A model generated the notes under the pieces. It ran no database searches, was not told where the DNA came from, and saw only the letters and a program-made list of their open reading frames with translations. The translations under genes and the position numbers were made by a program. From contig QHSX01000039.1 of the NCBI GenBank assembly GCA_003221695.1, positions 157,637 through 221,636 on the forward strand: a DNA stretch of 64,000 nt, written 5' to 3'. How positions within the stretch are numbered: position 1 is the stretch's first letter; each line of letters starts with the position of its first letter. Source of the stretch: Candidatus Rokuibacteriota bacterium. GTDB lineage: Bacteria; Methylomirabilota; Methylomirabilia; Rokubacteriales; CSP1-6. Of this stretch, positions 40,798 to 49,351 are shown one piece after another.

Positions 40798-42519
40798 CTA
40801 GTGCCCGGCGGCCGCCGCCGGCCGCAGGTGGTCGAGTCCCGCCTCGAGCCCCTTCTTCCCGACCCGGATCCCGACGGGCTTCGCGAAGTTCAGCGTCGCG
40901 TAGGTCTCCTCTCGCGGAACGACCGTGTGCCCGAACCGTCGGAGCCCCTCGAGCGCCTTGTCGCCGACGCGCGCGTCCACGAGCAGCTCGTCCCCTTCGG
41001 TGTGCAGGCGCGGAGCCTCGATCGCCGCCTGGAGCGAGCCGCGCGCGTCCACGAGGGTCGCGATCACCTGTGGGATCGCCGAGACGATCCGACGACCGCC
41101 GGGCGCGCCGAGCGTGAGGCACGGCTCGCCCCTCAGGAAGGCGAGCAGAGGCACCATGTTGACGAGCGCGCGCTTGCCGGGCCCGATCGAGTTCGGCTTG
41201 CCGGGCTCGGGGTCGAACCAGATCATGCCGTTGTTGAGCAGGATCCCGGTGCCCCTGACGACCACCCGCGAACCGAAGAGCGACACGGCCGTGTGAGTCA
41301 GCGAGACCATGTTGCGTGCCTTGTCGACGACGCCGATGTGCGTCGTGCACTCGTCGCGCCCTCCGCGGCCGCGTGCCCGTGAGGCGGGGGCGCGGGGGGC
41401 CGCCGGGCGAGTGTCGTTCCGAGCGGAGGCGGCCCCCCGCGTCCCCGCCCCGGTGCGTCCGGGACGGCGGAGGTCGGCGGCGATGGCCTGCGCGTACGGC
41501 TTCGACGCCAATTGGTCCCACGGTGCTTTGACGATGGCCGAATCGCCCAGGTGAAGGAACCGGTCGCGAAAGGCCCGTCGGATCGCTTCGGCGCGGAAGT
41601 GCAGACCGGCGGTCGTCTGCCAGCCGACGTCATGGGGCGCGAAGTGGTCGAGGATGTTGAGGATCTCGAGCGCGGTGATCCCGCCCGTCGCGCCCGGGGC
41701 CAGGGCGAGATCGAGGCCGCGGTAGCGACCCGTGAGCGGCGGGCTCACGCGCACCTCGTACGCGGCGAGGTCGCCTTTCGTCAGCAGACCGTCGCCCGCG
41801 GCCATCTCGTCGTGGATCGCCTGGGCGAGGGCGCCTCGGTAGAAGGCGTCCGGCCCCTCACGCGCGATCAGGGCGAGGCTCCGCGCCAAGTCCGGGTATG
41901 CCACGCGCTCGCCCGGCTCGAGCGAGGGCGGGCGGTGGATCGCGCGGCCGTTCCGCAAATAGACGCGTGCCGCCTCGGGGAAGGCGCCCAGCTCCTCGAT
42001 GTAGCGCGCGGTCGTCAGCGCCTGATACCAATCGGGGACGAAGCCGTCGCGCGCCAGCGCGATCGCCGGCGTCAGCACGTCGGCGAGCTCCATCGTCCCG
42101 TACCGCTCGAGCGCCAGGGCGAGCCCGGCGACCGACCCGGGCACGGCCACCGACCGATGGCCATACTCGTTCGCTGCGTTCTCGACGCGCGGCCACGCGA
42201 AGAGGCCCTCCGACACCCCACCGATCAGCCGGAACATGGTTGCGTCCGCGCGCGCCGGGGCCTGGCCGTTGAAGTCGATCGCCACGGTCTCGCCGCGCGT
42301 CGCGAGATGCACGAGCATCGTGCCAGAGCCGGCGAGCGTGGACATGAAGGGCTCGACGACGGTCATCGCGAACGCGGTCGCCACGGCCGCGTCCACGGCG
42401 TTGCCGCCCTCCTCGAGGATCGCGGCGCCCACGCGGGCGCCGAGCGGATGCTCGGCGACCACCAGGCCCCGCGAGGCCAGCGGTGTCTGCTTCGTCACGA
42501 CCAGCTGGGACTGGATCAT
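40798..42519 (-). CDS. ggt: Gamma-glutamyltranspeptidase-family Ntn-hydrolase
   Basis: 573 residues from ATG 42519. Large-subunit motifs GGNAVDAAVATAFAMTVVEPFMS; autoprocessing site before Thr392 (ECTTHIGVVD), the same relative position as in E. coli; small-subunit GGRRIVSAIPQV. Cleaves glutathione-type gamma-glutamyl bonds. No clear signal peptide, so location is uncertain. Seventeen bases after the lipoprotein gene. Confidence 0.93.
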   Translation of the reverse strand: MIQSQLVVTKQTPLASRGLVVAEHPLGARVGAAILEEGGNAVDAAVATAFAMTVVEPFMSTLAGSGTMLVHLATRGETVAIDFNGQAPARADATMFRLIGGVSEGLFAWPRVENAANEYGHRSVAVPGSVAGLALALERYGTMELADVLTPAIALARDGFVPDWYQALTTARYIEELGAFPEAARVYLRNGRAIHRPPSLEPGERVAYPDLARSLALIAREGPDAFYRGALAQAIHDEMAAGDGLLTKGDLAAYEVRVSPPLTGRYRGLDLALAPGATGGITALEILNILDHFAPHDVGWQTTAGLHFRAEAIRRAFRDRFLHLGDSAIVKAPWDQLASKPYAQAIAADLRRPGRTGAGTRGAASARNDTRPAAPRAPASRARGRGGRDECTTHIGVVDKARNMVSLTHTAVSLFGSRVVVRGTGILLNNGMIWFDPEPGKPNSIGPGKRALVNMVPLLAFLRGEPCLTLGAPGGRRIVSAIPQVIATLVDARGSLQAAIEAPRLHTEGDELLVDARVGDKALEGLRRFGHTVVPREETYATLNFAKPVGIRVGKKGLEAGLDHLRPAAAAGH

Positions 42520-42536
42520 CGCGCGCCCGGGCTCCG

Positions 42537-43034
42537 TCAGAGGCGTTCGAGGTACTGCGTGATGTCGACGACGCGGGGCCCGCTGAAGTAGAGCCGCCAG
42601 CCGAGGGGATAGACCCACGCCTCGGTCACCTGGCCCTCCTTGATCAGCGGCCAGTAGGCCCGCGCGAGCTTCTCGATCTCGGCGGGATCGGTCGCCGCGC
42701 CCACCGGCAGCCCCAGCAGGAGCTGGACCTGCTCCTTCGACATGCCCACCGCCACCTGACGGAGAAAGGTGAAGTTCGACACTTCGGGCGAGTTCGAAAT
42801 CTCCGGATGCGCGCTGAGATACGTCGAGATCCGCCGTTCCATCTGGCTGTCCCACTGGTATCGCTCGTCGAAGGTCGGCTCCCGGCCCGTCCGCAATATG
42901 ACGCCGGCCGTCCAGATCTCGAGCGCCGTGGGACCCTGGAGCGTCCGCTGCTCTCCCGCGGTCGACCGACACGCGGCGAGCGCGAACAGGAGAAGGACGA
43001 GCGAGAGGGCCCGGACTCCCACCCTTGGAATCAT
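42537..43034 (-). CDS. Predicted lipoprotein with BamE-like segment
   Basis: 165 residues from ATG 43034, which overlaps the helicase stop (ATGA). Lipobox FALAAC with Cys22. A later segment VGMSKEQVQLLLGLPVG resembles the SmpA/OmlA (BamE) motif found in outer-membrane lipoproteins. Translational coupling to a helicase gene is odd for such a protein. Confidence 0.82.
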   Translation of the reverse strand: MIPRVGVRALSLVLLLFALAACRSTAGEQRTLQGPTALEIWTAGVILRTGREPTFDERYQWDSQMERRISTYLSAHPEISNSPEVSNFTFLRQVAVGMSKEQVQLLLGLPVGAATDPAEIEKLARAYWPLIKEGQVTEAWVYPLGWRLYFSGPRVVDITQYLERL

Positions 43035-45643
43035 ATCAGGGCCGACTCGAGCACGATCCCGCGATCGACGATACGCGCGGCCTGGGCAAGGAGCCGGGCC
43101 GTCTCGGGCGGGACCTCCGGGCCCTCGGCCAGCTGGCGCAGGAGGTCGATGAGTCGGCGCATCGCGCGAATCAGGTCGCCCTCGTGGCCGCCGAACGACT
43201 CCTCGACGATGGCTCCCCAGTCGTCCTCCCCGTCGGCCCAGCGGTACACGGCGGGCATGAACCCCGCGTGCACGGCCAGAGGCATGCGGAGATGGCGCGC
43301 CCGCTGGGCCTCGTAGATCGTGTTCGCCAGGCTCGTGAGCTGGTCGAGCTTGCGCCGGAGCCGGGGCCGCTTCCGGAGGAAATCTCGCGCGATCGCCGTG
43401 TCGCCCGAGCGCGCCTCCTCGATCAGCGCCGAGGCGACCGCCGCGGCCTCGGCGGCGGTGAGGCCGGCGAAGACGTCGCGGAAGACGCTCTCGGCGACGA
43501 GCAGCTCGTTGTCGTGCCGGAGGCCGGCGATGAGCCGCCCGCGCGGCTCGAGCCGGCGGTCGCGCACGGCGCCGAACTGCTCGAGCACCTCGACCACGCG
43601 GAGGAACTCGTGCCAGTACGCGTCCCTCTGCTGCTCGAGCGCGCGCTGCCGGACGCCGAGACGCTCCGTGAGCGCCTCGAGCTCGCGCCACTCGCGGTCA
43701 CACCGAGGCTGCGCACCCCAGGGACAGCGGTGGCACTCGATCGCGGAGAGCGCGGCCTCCGGCCCCTGCGCCCGCTCGCGCTCGACCAACTCGGCGACCG
43801 ACAGTCGTCCGAGCTCGGCGGCAAGATGGCGGAGCCCGCGGCCGTCGCGGCCCCGCCCCTCGGAGGCCCGATCGAGGTCGCGCGGCACGTGGAGCGGCGG
43901 CGTGGCCCAGAAGATCCGCTTGACGACTCCGCTCTTCACGCGCACGACGGCGCCGTGGGGCAGGAGCGCGTCGATGAGCACCCGGCGGCCGCGGATCGAG
44001 TGCGTGCCGAGGATCAGCGCCAGGCCGGGCCCCCCCTTGCGCCGGACGAGCGCGAGCCGGCCGGTCTCCGCCTCCGCGACGTTCCGCTCACCCCGACGCC
44101 CGCCGCGGCCGAGCGCCTGGCGCCGCGCCTCCACCTCCTGGCGCGCCCGCCGGTAACGCCCGATACGCGCGAAGTCGCCGCACGGCGCCGCGTAGCGCTT
44201 GACCTCGGCGAGGGCTGCCTCGAGGGAGCGGACCTCGCCCTCCAGCTCCCGGATGCGCTTGAGATTCTGGTACTGGCCGAACGACGACTCGATCCGCCGC
44301 CTGAGGGCCTCGGGCGGCGCGCCGGTCCCGAGGAGGAGCGCGGCGGAGCCGTAGCCGAGCTTGAACCGGCTCTCGATCGGCTCCGGCGAGCCGTCCACGA
44401 CCCGCAGGATCTCGTCGACGCCGTCGCGCGCGTCGAGGGCGATCACACACTTGCCCTCGGGATCGATCCCGCGGCGGCCCGCGCGCCCCGCCATCTGCGT
44501 CAGCTCGTTGTGCGAGAGCGCGCGGAACCCATGGTCGGTGCGCTTGGTGACGCCCTGGAGCACGACGCTGCGCGCCGGCATGTGGATGCCGAGCGACATC
44601 GTCTCGGTCGCGAAGACGACCTTGCAGAGCCCACGCTCGAAGAGGAGCTCGATGAGCCGCTTGAGGCTCGGCAGGATCCCCGCGTGGTGGAGGCCGACCC
44701 CGAGCCTGAGCGTCTGGAACACGGTCTGGTTCAGCGCGGACTCGGCGACGGTCGGGCTCTCCTCGACGAGCTCGTTGATCGCGCGATCGACGTCGTCCTG
44801 CTGCGTGGCGCTGAGGAGGCCGCGGCCCTCGGCGAGCACGTCGTCCATCGCGCGCTCGCAGCCGGCGCGGCTGAAGATGAAGTAGATCGCGGGGAGCCAG
44901 CCCCGCGCCTCGAGGTCGGCGATGAGGACGACGGGATCCACCACCCGGCGCGTGTACCAGCGGCCGCGCGCGTCGGGCCCGCGCGACTCGTCGCCGACCA
45001 GCCGGGCGCGCCCGGCCCGCACCTCGGCGATCTCGTGGATCTCACCCGCGAGGTCCGCGACCGCGTACGAGAGGGGCACGGGGCGGTGCGGGTGGAAGAT
45101 CGGCACGATCGGCCGGTGCACGATCGAGATCCAGTCGGCGATCTCCTTGACGTTCGCCACGGTCGCCGAGAGACCGACGAGCAGGACGTCCTTCGGCGCG
45201 TTGACGATGATCTCCTCCCAGACCGTGCCGCGCCCCTCGTCGCCCATGTAGTGACACTCGTCCAGCACGATGTAGCCGAGGTCGTCGAGCCCCGATCCGT
45301 AGAGCGCATTTCTGAGGATTTCCGTCGTCATGACGAGCACCCGGCCGTGCGGGTTCACCTTCACGTCGCCCGTCAGGATGCCCACCGTCTCGGCGCCGAG
45401 GGTCCGGGTGAAGTCGTTGAACTTCTGGTTCGAGAGCGCCTTGAGCGGCGTCGTGTAGGCGATGCGCTTGCCGGTGGCGAGCGCCATCTGGATGGCGAAC
45501 TCGGCGACGAGCGTCTTCCCCGCGCCGGTGGGCGCCGACACGATGACGGACTGTCCGGCCTCGATCGCCCGGATCGCTTCGAGCTGGAAGTCGTCGAGCG
45601 GGAACGGGTACCGTGCGCGAAACTGCTCGAGCAGCTCCATCAT
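43031..45643 (-). CDS. Ski2-like DEAD/DEAH-box helicase (DSHCT type)
   Basis: 870 residues from ATG 45643; the track start 45742 is not needed. Motifs: Walker A VSAPTGAGKT, DECH box VLDECHYMGDE, GLSATVAN, and HNELTQMAGRAGRRG. The C-terminal DSHCT-like region holds a cysteine set ECHRCPWGAQPRCDREW, perhaps a metal site. Bacterial relatives unwind structured RNA. Probably processes RNA in this organism; partner nucleases unknown. Confidence 0.93.
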   Translation of the reverse strand: MMELLEQFRARYPFPLDDFQLEAIRAIEAGQSVIVSAPTGAGKTLVAEFAIQMALATGKRIAYTTPLKALSNQKFNDFTRTLGAETVGILTGDVKVNPHGRVLVMTTEILRNALYGSGLDDLGYIVLDECHYMGDEGRGTVWEEIIVNAPKDVLLVGLSATVANVKEIADWISIVHRPIVPIFHPHRPVPLSYAVADLAGEIHEIAEVRAGRARLVGDESRGPDARGRWYTRRVVDPVVLIADLEARGWLPAIYFIFSRAGCERAMDDVLAEGRGLLSATQQDDVDRAINELVEESPTVAESALNQTVFQTLRLGVGLHHAGILPSLKRLIELLFERGLCKVVFATETMSLGIHMPARSVVLQGVTKRTDHGFRALSHNELTQMAGRAGRRGIDPEGKCVIALDARDGVDEILRVVDGSPEPIESRFKLGYGSAALLLGTGAPPEALRRRIESSFGQYQNLKRIRELEGEVRSLEAALAEVKRYAAPCGDFARIGRYRRARQEVEARRQALGRGGRRGERNVAEAETGRLALVRRKGGPGLALILGTHSIRGRRVLIDALLPHGAVVRVKSGVVKRIFWATPPLHVPRDLDRASEGRGRDGRGLRHLAAELGRLSVAELVERERAQGPEAALSAIECHRCPWGAQPRCDREWRELEALTERLGVRQRALEQQRDAYWHEFLRVVEVLEQFGAVRDRRLEPRGRLIAGLRHDNELLVAESVFRDVFAGLTAAEAAAVASALIEEARSGDTAIARDFLRKRPRLRRKLDQLTSLANTIYEAQRARHLRMPLAVHAGFMPAVYRWADGEDDWGAIVEESFGGHEGDLIRAMRRLIDLLRQLAEGPEVPPETARLLAQAARIVDRGIVLESALI

Positions 45644-45716
45644 CGGACACAGTACCACGGGTGGTCGGCTCGGCCCGCGATGGCCCGCCGCCGGGCTATA
45701 CTCGGGGGGACGCGCC

Positions 45717-46253
45717 ATGATCGTCTTCCACGTCGCCCTCACCGCCGCCGAGGACTACCTGACCCGGCGCGAGGCCTTCTGGCGGAGCCACATCGAGCGG
45801 GCGCAGGGATTGCGCGCTGGTTCCATCCTGATCGGCGGCGGACCCGCGCCGGACGGGAAGACCGCCGACATCTTCTATCGCCTCCAGCAACCGGCGCAGC
45901 TCAAGCACGCGATCGAGGAGGACCCCTACTGGACGGGCGGCGTCTGGACCCGGTACGAGCCGCGGAGCTTCGCCCAGTTCGTCGAGCCGTGGGAGATGGT
46001 CCCCGTCGTCCTCGACGGCTCGCGCAAGGTCACCCTCGTGGAGGGTTTCGTGGTCGACCACGACATGGCGCAGTTCGCCCTCATCGAGATGCGCGGGACC
46101 GGGCGCGTGGCGTTCGGCGGCTTCTTCGAAGGCGGCCAGACCCTCGCGCTGGCGAAGACTCCCGACCCGGCGGAAGCGCTCGGCTGGTTCGCGGAGAGCG
46201 GGTTCTGGAAGCCGGGGGCGCTCGCGGCGCGCCCCCTGCTCCACGTGCTCTAG
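45717..46253 (+). CDS. YCII-like domain protein
   Basis: 178 residues from ATG 45717 with TATACT 14 bases upstream. The first 90 residues look like the YCII dimeric alpha-beta barrel (FHVALTAAEDYLTRREAFWRSHI, DPYWTGGVWTRYEPRSFAQF). The remainder repeats the theme more loosely (VEGFVVDHDMAQFALIEMRG). Function unknown; such proteins often bind small metabolites. Confidence 0.75.
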   Translation: MIVFHVALTAAEDYLTRREAFWRSHIERAQGLRAGSILIGGGPAPDGKTADIFYRLQQPAQLKHAIEEDPYWTGGVWTRYEPRSFAQFVEPWEMVPVVLDGSRKVTLVEGFVVDHDMAQFALIEMRGTGRVAFGGFFEGGQTLALAKTPDPAEALGWFAESGFWKPGALAARPLLHVL

Positions 46254-46274
46254 CGTGCCCGTGAGAACACGCGC

Positions 46275-46964
46275 GTGAGCGCGCTCCGCCCCGTCGTCGG
46301 GCTCATCACCATCGGCCAGTCGCCGCGCGTCGACGTCGTCCCCGACATGGCCGAGCTCATCGGTCCCGGCGTCGAGATTCGCGAGGCCGGGGCGCTCGAC
46401 GGGCTGGGCCGTCCCCAGATCGACGCCCTCGCGCCCGGCCCGGGTGACGACATCTTCGTGACGCGCCTCGCGGACGGCGCACCCGTGTTCGTCGCCAAGC
46501 GCCACATCACGCCGCGCGTCGTGGCGAAGGTCGCCGAGCTCGAGCGCGGAGGCGCCACCCTGACCGCGCTCCTCTGCACGGGAACCTTCGAGCGCCTCGC
46601 CGCGTCGCGGACGCTCCTCCAGCCCCAGCAGGTGCTGCTCGGCGTGCTGCGCGGCATGCGGTGGCCTGGACGCCTCGGCGTCCTCACGCCCTCGGTTCCG
46701 CACGTGCCCCAGACCCAGGCGCGCTGGCGGGCCGACGGCTTCGACCCGGTCGTCGTCCCGCTCTCGCCCTACGACGAGGAAGACCCGGCCGCGCTCGTCC
46801 GCGCCGCCGACCTCCTGCGGGCCGCGGGCGCCGGGCTCGTCGTGCTGGACTGTATCGGATTCAGGCGGAAGACCAAGAGCGAGCTCCAGGGTCTGACGGG
46901 CGCGCCCGTGCTCCTCGCGAGCCTCCTGGTCGCGCGCGTCATCGCCGAAATCTGCGGCGCCTGA
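46275..46964 (+). CDS. AroM-family protein
   Basis: 229 residues from GTG 46275. AroM signature VGLITIGQSPRVDVVPDM and PVLLASLLVARVIAEICGA. Belongs to the Asp/Glu racemase-like fold. Found with hydantoin, aromatic or amino-acid catabolism genes; activity unproven. Twenty-one bases before the OsmC-like selenoprotein gene, likely one operon. Confidence 0.9.
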   Translation: MSALRPVVGLITIGQSPRVDVVPDMAELIGPGVEIREAGALDGLGRPQIDALAPGPGDDIFVTRLADGAPVFVAKRHITPRVVAKVAELERGGATLTALLCTGTFERLAASRTLLQPQQVLLGVLRGMRWPGRLGVLTPSVPHVPQTQARWRADGFDPVVVPLSPYDEEDPAALVRAADLLRAAGAGLVVLDCIGFRRKTKSELQGLTGAPVLLASLLVARVIAEICGA

Positions 46965-46985
46965 GCCGCGAGAAGGAGCCACACC

Positions 46986-47405
46986 ATGAGCAGCGACAAG
47001 ATCGACACGGTCCGGTCGTCGAGCAGCGGCACGCTCGGGCGCGCGGTCAGCCACACGCGCGGCCAGCGCCTCATCCTCGACTCCTCCACGCATCCCCGGC
47101 CGGACGCCCTCACCAACAGCGAGGCGTTTCTCGCCGGCGTCGGGTCCTGCGGTGTGACGCTCATCGAGCTCTACGCGCAGGACAAGGGCGTGCCGCTCAA
47201 GCGCACGAACGTCACGATCGAGGGCGTCCGGACGGCCGCCGAGCCGAACCGCTTCGCGAGCGTGCACATGCGCTTCGAGCTGGTGGGCGTGACCCAGGCG
47301 CAGGCCGAGGACCTCGTCCAGACGTACCGCAACCGCTGACCCCTCTACCGCACGGTCGCGGCCGCGACCGAAGTGAAGATGGACGTGACGGCGGCGCGGG
47401 AGTAG
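46986..47405 (+). CDS. OsmC-family selenoprotein (Cys55, Sec118), TGA read through
   Basis: The track stops at the TGA at 47337-47339 (117 residues). Reading through gives 139 residues, the normal OsmC length. The first conserved Cys is Cys55 (GVGSCGVTLIELY). The second, usually in ...YRxRCP.Y.T, is the TGA: TYRNR-U-PLYRTVAAATEVKMDV, then TAG. OsmC/Ohr proteins reduce peroxides through this Cys pair, so a Sec at the second position would be the redox partner. A perfect hairpin follows. AAGGAG lies before the ATG. Only 8 bases separate it from the convergent dppC. Confidence 0.85.
47337..47370 (+). promoter_or_regulatory. Sec codon TGA plus SECIS-like hairpin (OsmC-like gene)
   Basis: TGA at 47337-47339. 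CGGTCGC (47353-47359) pairs with GCGACCG (47364-47370) around loop GGCC, which begins 20 bases after the TGA. Confidence 0.72.
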
Positions 47406-47413
47406 GCACCTCC

Positions 47414-48325
47414 TCAGCCCCGGCTCTTCGGGTCGAGGACGTCTCGGAGGCCGTCACCGAGGAGGTTGAACCCGAGAACGGTCAGGTAGATGCCGAGACC
47501 AGGGAACGCCGAATACCACCACCAGGTCGGCAGGTAGTTCCGGCCGATGCTGATCATCGCGCCCCACTCGGGGTACGGCGGCTGGGCACCGAGCCCGATG
47601 AAGCCGAGCCCCGCGGCGGCGAGGATCGCCGTCCCCATGTCCATGCTCGCTTTGACGACGAGGGGCGACACGCAGTTCGGCAGGATGTGGACGAAGACGA
47701 TCCTGAGCCGGCCGGTGCCGACGGCGTGGGCGGCCTCGACGAACGTCTCCTCCTTGAGCGCGAGCGTCTTGCCGTGCACGAGCCGGACGTACCCCGGCCA
47801 CCAGACGAGCGAGAGCGCGAGCATCGCGTTGACGATCCCCGGCCCGAGCGCGCCCACCACGGCGAGCGCCAGCACGAGGGCCGGCACGGAGAGGAAGACG
47901 TCGGTCCCGCGCATGATGACCTCGCCGAGGGCGCCGCCTGCGTAGCCCGCGAGGACGCCGAGCGGCACCCCGATCGCCGCTGCGACCACCGTGATGATGA
48001 GTCCGATCTGGAGCGAGACGCGCGCCCCGAGGACCACGCGCGTGAAGACGTCGTTGCCGACTTCGTCGGTGCCGAACCAGTGGGCCGCGCTCGGGGCGCC
48101 GAGCTTCCGGTCGAGGTGGACAGCGCCGCGCGCGTCCTCAGGGTACGGGACGATCCACGGCCCGATCGCCGCGAGCGCCAGGAAGGCGAGGACGAGCACC
48201 AGCCCGGTGATCGACGACGCGCTCCGCCCGAAGATCCGGGCGTAGCGCCAGAGCTGGCGCGTCGCGCCTCGACGCCCTTCGAGCCAGCCCGCGAGCGGGC
48301 GGAGGGGGAGCGCGCGCGTCGTCAT
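47414..48325 (-). CDS. dppC: Dipeptide/nickel-type ABC permease DppC
   Basis: 303 residues from ATG 48325, which overlaps the dppB stop (ATGA). Six helices with the OppC N-terminal domain and signature (HWFGTDEVGNDVFTRVVLGARVSL; EAAHAVGTGRLRIVFVHILPNCVSPLVV). With DppB and the binding protein it forms an importer for peptides or similar solutes. No ATPase genes are in the window. Confidence 0.94.
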   Translation of the reverse strand: MTTRALPLRPLAGWLEGRRGATRQLWRYARIFGRSASSITGLVLVLAFLALAAIGPWIVPYPEDARGAVHLDRKLGAPSAAHWFGTDEVGNDVFTRVVLGARVSLQIGLIITVVAAAIGVPLGVLAGYAGGALGEVIMRGTDVFLSVPALVLALAVVGALGPGIVNAMLALSLVWWPGYVRLVHGKTLALKEETFVEAAHAVGTGRLRIVFVHILPNCVSPLVVKASMDMGTAILAAAGLGFIGLGAQPPYPEWGAMISIGRNYLPTWWWYSAFPGLGIYLTVLGFNLLGDGLRDVLDPKSRG

Positions 48326-49296
48326 CGGGGGCCCGGCCGGCGAATCCGGGGATCCAGCCAGCCGTAGGCAAGGTCCACGAGGAGGTTGGCCAGCATGAAG
48401 TTGAGGCCGATCAGGAGCGTCACGCCCATGATCGGCTGGAAGTCCGACGAGACGGCGGCGTTCACGGCATACAGCCCGATGCCCGGCCAGTCGAAGACGG
48501 TCTCGACGAGGACGGTGCCGCCGAGCATCCAGCCGTAGCGGAGCCCGATCATCGTGAGCGTGGGGATCATCGCGTTCCGGAGCGCATAACGGGTGACGAT
48601 CCGGAAGCCGGAGAAGCCCTGGGCCCGCGCGCTCTGGATGTAGTCCTGCGTGAGCGTCTCGATCATCTCGGCGCGGTTCACGCGCATGATCGACGCGAGG
48701 GCGGGAAAGCAGAGCGTGACCACGGGCAGGAGCGCGTGCCTGAGCGCAGTGACGAACGTCCCCCATTCCCCGCGCAGGAGCGCGTCGACGAACAGGAGGT
48801 GCGTGACCGGCGCGGGCGGCGCAGCCGTCAGCGGCAGTCGGCCGCCCAGCGGCAGCACGCCGAGATGGAGCGCGATCAGGAGCTGGAGCATCAACCCGAG
48901 CCAGAACGCCGGGAGGGCGACGCCGGAGACCGCGACCACCCGCGCCAGGTGGTCCACCCAGGTGTCTTTGCGGACGGCCGAGAGCATTCCGAGGGGGATG
49001 CCGAGCAGGACGGCCAGCCCGAGCGAGAGCGTGACCAGCTCGAAGGTGTTGGGAAAGTAGCGCACGAGGTCGTCGAGCACGGCGTGGTGGCTTCGGAGCG
49101 ATTCACCGAGGTCGCCCGAGAGGACACCCCTGAGGTAGCGGCCGAACTGGACGGGTAACGGCTGGTCGAGCCCGTACTTGGTCCGGAGCGTCCGGACCAT
49201 CGTCTCGTTCGCGTCGGGCCCCGCCGCGAGCCGCGCCGGGTCCCCTGGAACGATGTGTGAGATCGCGAACGTCAGACAAAGGAGCCCGAACAGCAT
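48322..49296 (-). CDS. dppB: Dipeptide/nickel-type ABC permease DppB
   Basis: 324 residues from 49296 as in the track, but the first helix is then incomplete. An in-frame CTG at 49338 would give the usual start KQYIASRLAFLGLML. Signature SHIVPGDPARLAAGP and the EAA loop QSARAQGFSGFRIVTRYALRNAMIP. Last codons overlap dppC. Confidence 0.92.
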   Translation of the reverse strand: MLFGLLCLTFAISHIVPGDPARLAAGPDANETMVRTLRTKYGLDQPLPVQFGRYLRGVLSGDLGESLRSHHAVLDDLVRYFPNTFELVTLSLGLAVLLGIPLGMLSAVRKDTWVDHLARVVAVSGVALPAFWLGLMLQLLIALHLGVLPLGGRLPLTAAPPAPVTHLLFVDALLRGEWGTFVTALRHALLPVVTLCFPALASIMRVNRAEMIETLTQDYIQSARAQGFSGFRIVTRYALRNAMIPTLTMIGLRYGWMLGGTVLVETVFDWPGIGLYAVNAAVSSDFQPIMGVTLLIGLNFMLANLLVDLAYGWLDPRIRRPGPR

Positions 49297-49351
49297 CAGG
49301 CCCAGGAAGGCCAGCCGGCTCGCGATGTACTGCTTCAGGGCGCGCTCGACT

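Noticed and set aside
48322-49338. CTG start for dppB at 49338
   Set aside because: Gives a better N-terminus, but CTG starts are rare; kept as a note rather than the called start.
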